Of a stretch of 13,998 bases of DNA, positions 13,679 to 13,998 are shown one piece after another. Position 1 is the stretch's first letter. Each line of letters opens with the position of its first letter. The translations under genes were made by a program, and so were the position numbers. Source of the stretch: an uncultured Lachnospiraceae bacterium (lineage in GTDB: Bacteria > Bacillota > Clostridia > Lachnospirales > Lachnospiraceae); the NCBI GenBank assembly GCA_902766845.1, contig CACXFD010000240.1, forward strand, positions 1-13,998, given 5' to 3'. Below the pieces are notes generated by a model, which saw only the letters and a list, made by a program, of their open reading frames with translations, did not search any database and had not been told where the DNA came from.

Positions 13679-13740
13679 CGGGAACCGGCGTTTGCGGAAA
13701 AGGAAACGTATCGGGAGCCGGCATGTAACGGAGCCGGTAC
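13675..13740. repeat. Three imperfect GTAACGGGAGCCGG-type repeats
   Basis: Related 16-base units start at 13675 (GTAACGGGAACCGGCG), 13708 (GTATCGGGAGCCGGCA) and 13725 (GTAACGGAGCCGGTAC). The first contains the TAA stop of the transglutaminase gene. No terminator with a T-run is visible after that gene. Confidence 0.55.
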
Positions 13741-13783
13741 GAGTCGAAAAAAGGGCCTGCCGACCGCGGCGAAGAACGAGCAC

Positions 13784-13998
13784 ATGGACGTGCAGATCAA
13801 GGAGACGGGCGTGCGGGAGATCGCCGGCATCCGGTGCTTCTATGCGACCCTGTCCGTGACCGACCTGATGGATAAGCATCTGACCGTGAATTATGCGGCC
13901 GATGATCTGGACGTGATCGCGTACCAGAACGGGATCCCGCTGGACATGGCAGATTCACACGAGGCCGAGCAGCCCGAGGGCTATGAGTACGAGGAGTA
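13784..13998 (+). CDS. DUF5067-like protein fragment, incomplete
   Basis: From ATG 13784 an open frame continues past the right edge (71 codons visible). It contains ETGVREIAGIRCFYATLSV and later DLDVIAYQNGIPLDMA. The last part resembles the beta-sandwich DUF5067 domain found in clostridial lipoproteins, where an aYQdGvpL motif is common; I rate the family as moderate only. Codon use looks like real coding DNA. There is no good ribosome site before 13784 and no signal peptide. The same frame is open all the way back to the transglutaminase stop at 13676-13678, so the visible start may be wrong: this could be the broken-off or read-through C-terminal part of a longer lipoprotein. Confidence 0.5.
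   Translation, partial: MDVQIKETGVREIAGIRCFYATLSVTDLMDKHLTVNYAADDLDVIAYQNGIPLDMADSHEAEQPEGYEYEE

Noticed and set aside
12536..13879. 447-codon antisense frame opposite the transglutaminase gene
   Set aside because: The plus strand has a signal peptide, a ribosome site and a complete catalytic triad; the antisense frame has none of these.

Overview
The window looks like ordinary chromosome of a GC-rich Gram-positive bacterium, most likely a high-GC member of the Clostridia (Lachnospiraceae-like). I base this on the linked block dxs-tlyA-nadK-argR, strong AGGAGG-type ribosome sites, lipoproteins with Gram-positive style lipoboxes, a Bacillus-type barnase/barstar pair and a DUF5067-like fragment. 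Genus cannot be read from the sequence. I see no rRNA, tRNA, CRISPR array, insertion sequence or phage gene.

Layout. (1) Bases 1-4465, plus strand: a tight housekeeping operon. It holds the 3' part of dxs (isoprenoid precursors), tlyA (rRNA methyltransferase), nadK (NAD kinase), argR (arginine repressor) and asd (aspartate-semialdehyde dehydrogenase). The first three overlap by ATGA junctions. (2) Bases 4569-5621: galM, followed by a strong 17-bp terminator hairpin. (3) Bases 5724-7217: a fused thiol-redox protein, with a CcdA-type membrane domain joined by a Thr/Glu/Gln-rich linker to a TlpA-type thioredoxin with a WCPPC site. (4) Bases 7218-8421: a terminator-like palindrome with a promoter inside it, then a threonine-aldolase family gene. 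(5) Bases 8565-9492: a barnase-type ribonuclease made as a lipoprotein with a long Pro/Thr/Glu/Ala tether, and the gene for its inhibitor barstar a few bases after its stop. (6) Bases 9574-10011: an Lrp/AsnC-type regulator, ending at a 27-bp bidirectional terminator. (7) Bases 10132-12161, minus strand: a histidine kinase and an OmpR-type response regulator, translationally coupled. (8) Bases 12162-12517: a 356-base divergent control region. (9) Bases 12518-13678: a secreted transglutaminase-like lipoprotein. (10) Bases 13679-13998: imperfect repeats, then an incomplete DUF5067-like reading frame that leaves the window.

The most unusual item is the membrane-tethered barnase with its barstar. 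All five barnase catalytic residues are present in a gap-free register, but the enzyme should be held on the outside of the membrane instead of being freely secreted. A second possible circuit lies in the divergent region: two copies of CTGAAACG exactly 11 bp apart abut the -35 of the transglutaminase promoter. This is the classic geometry of an OmpR-family binding site, and an OmpR-family regulator is encoded next door in the opposite direction. Together the CcdA-TlpA fusion, the tethered RNase, the two-component pair and the transglutaminase lipoprotein suggest a region rich in cell-surface functions downstream of a housekeeping operon.
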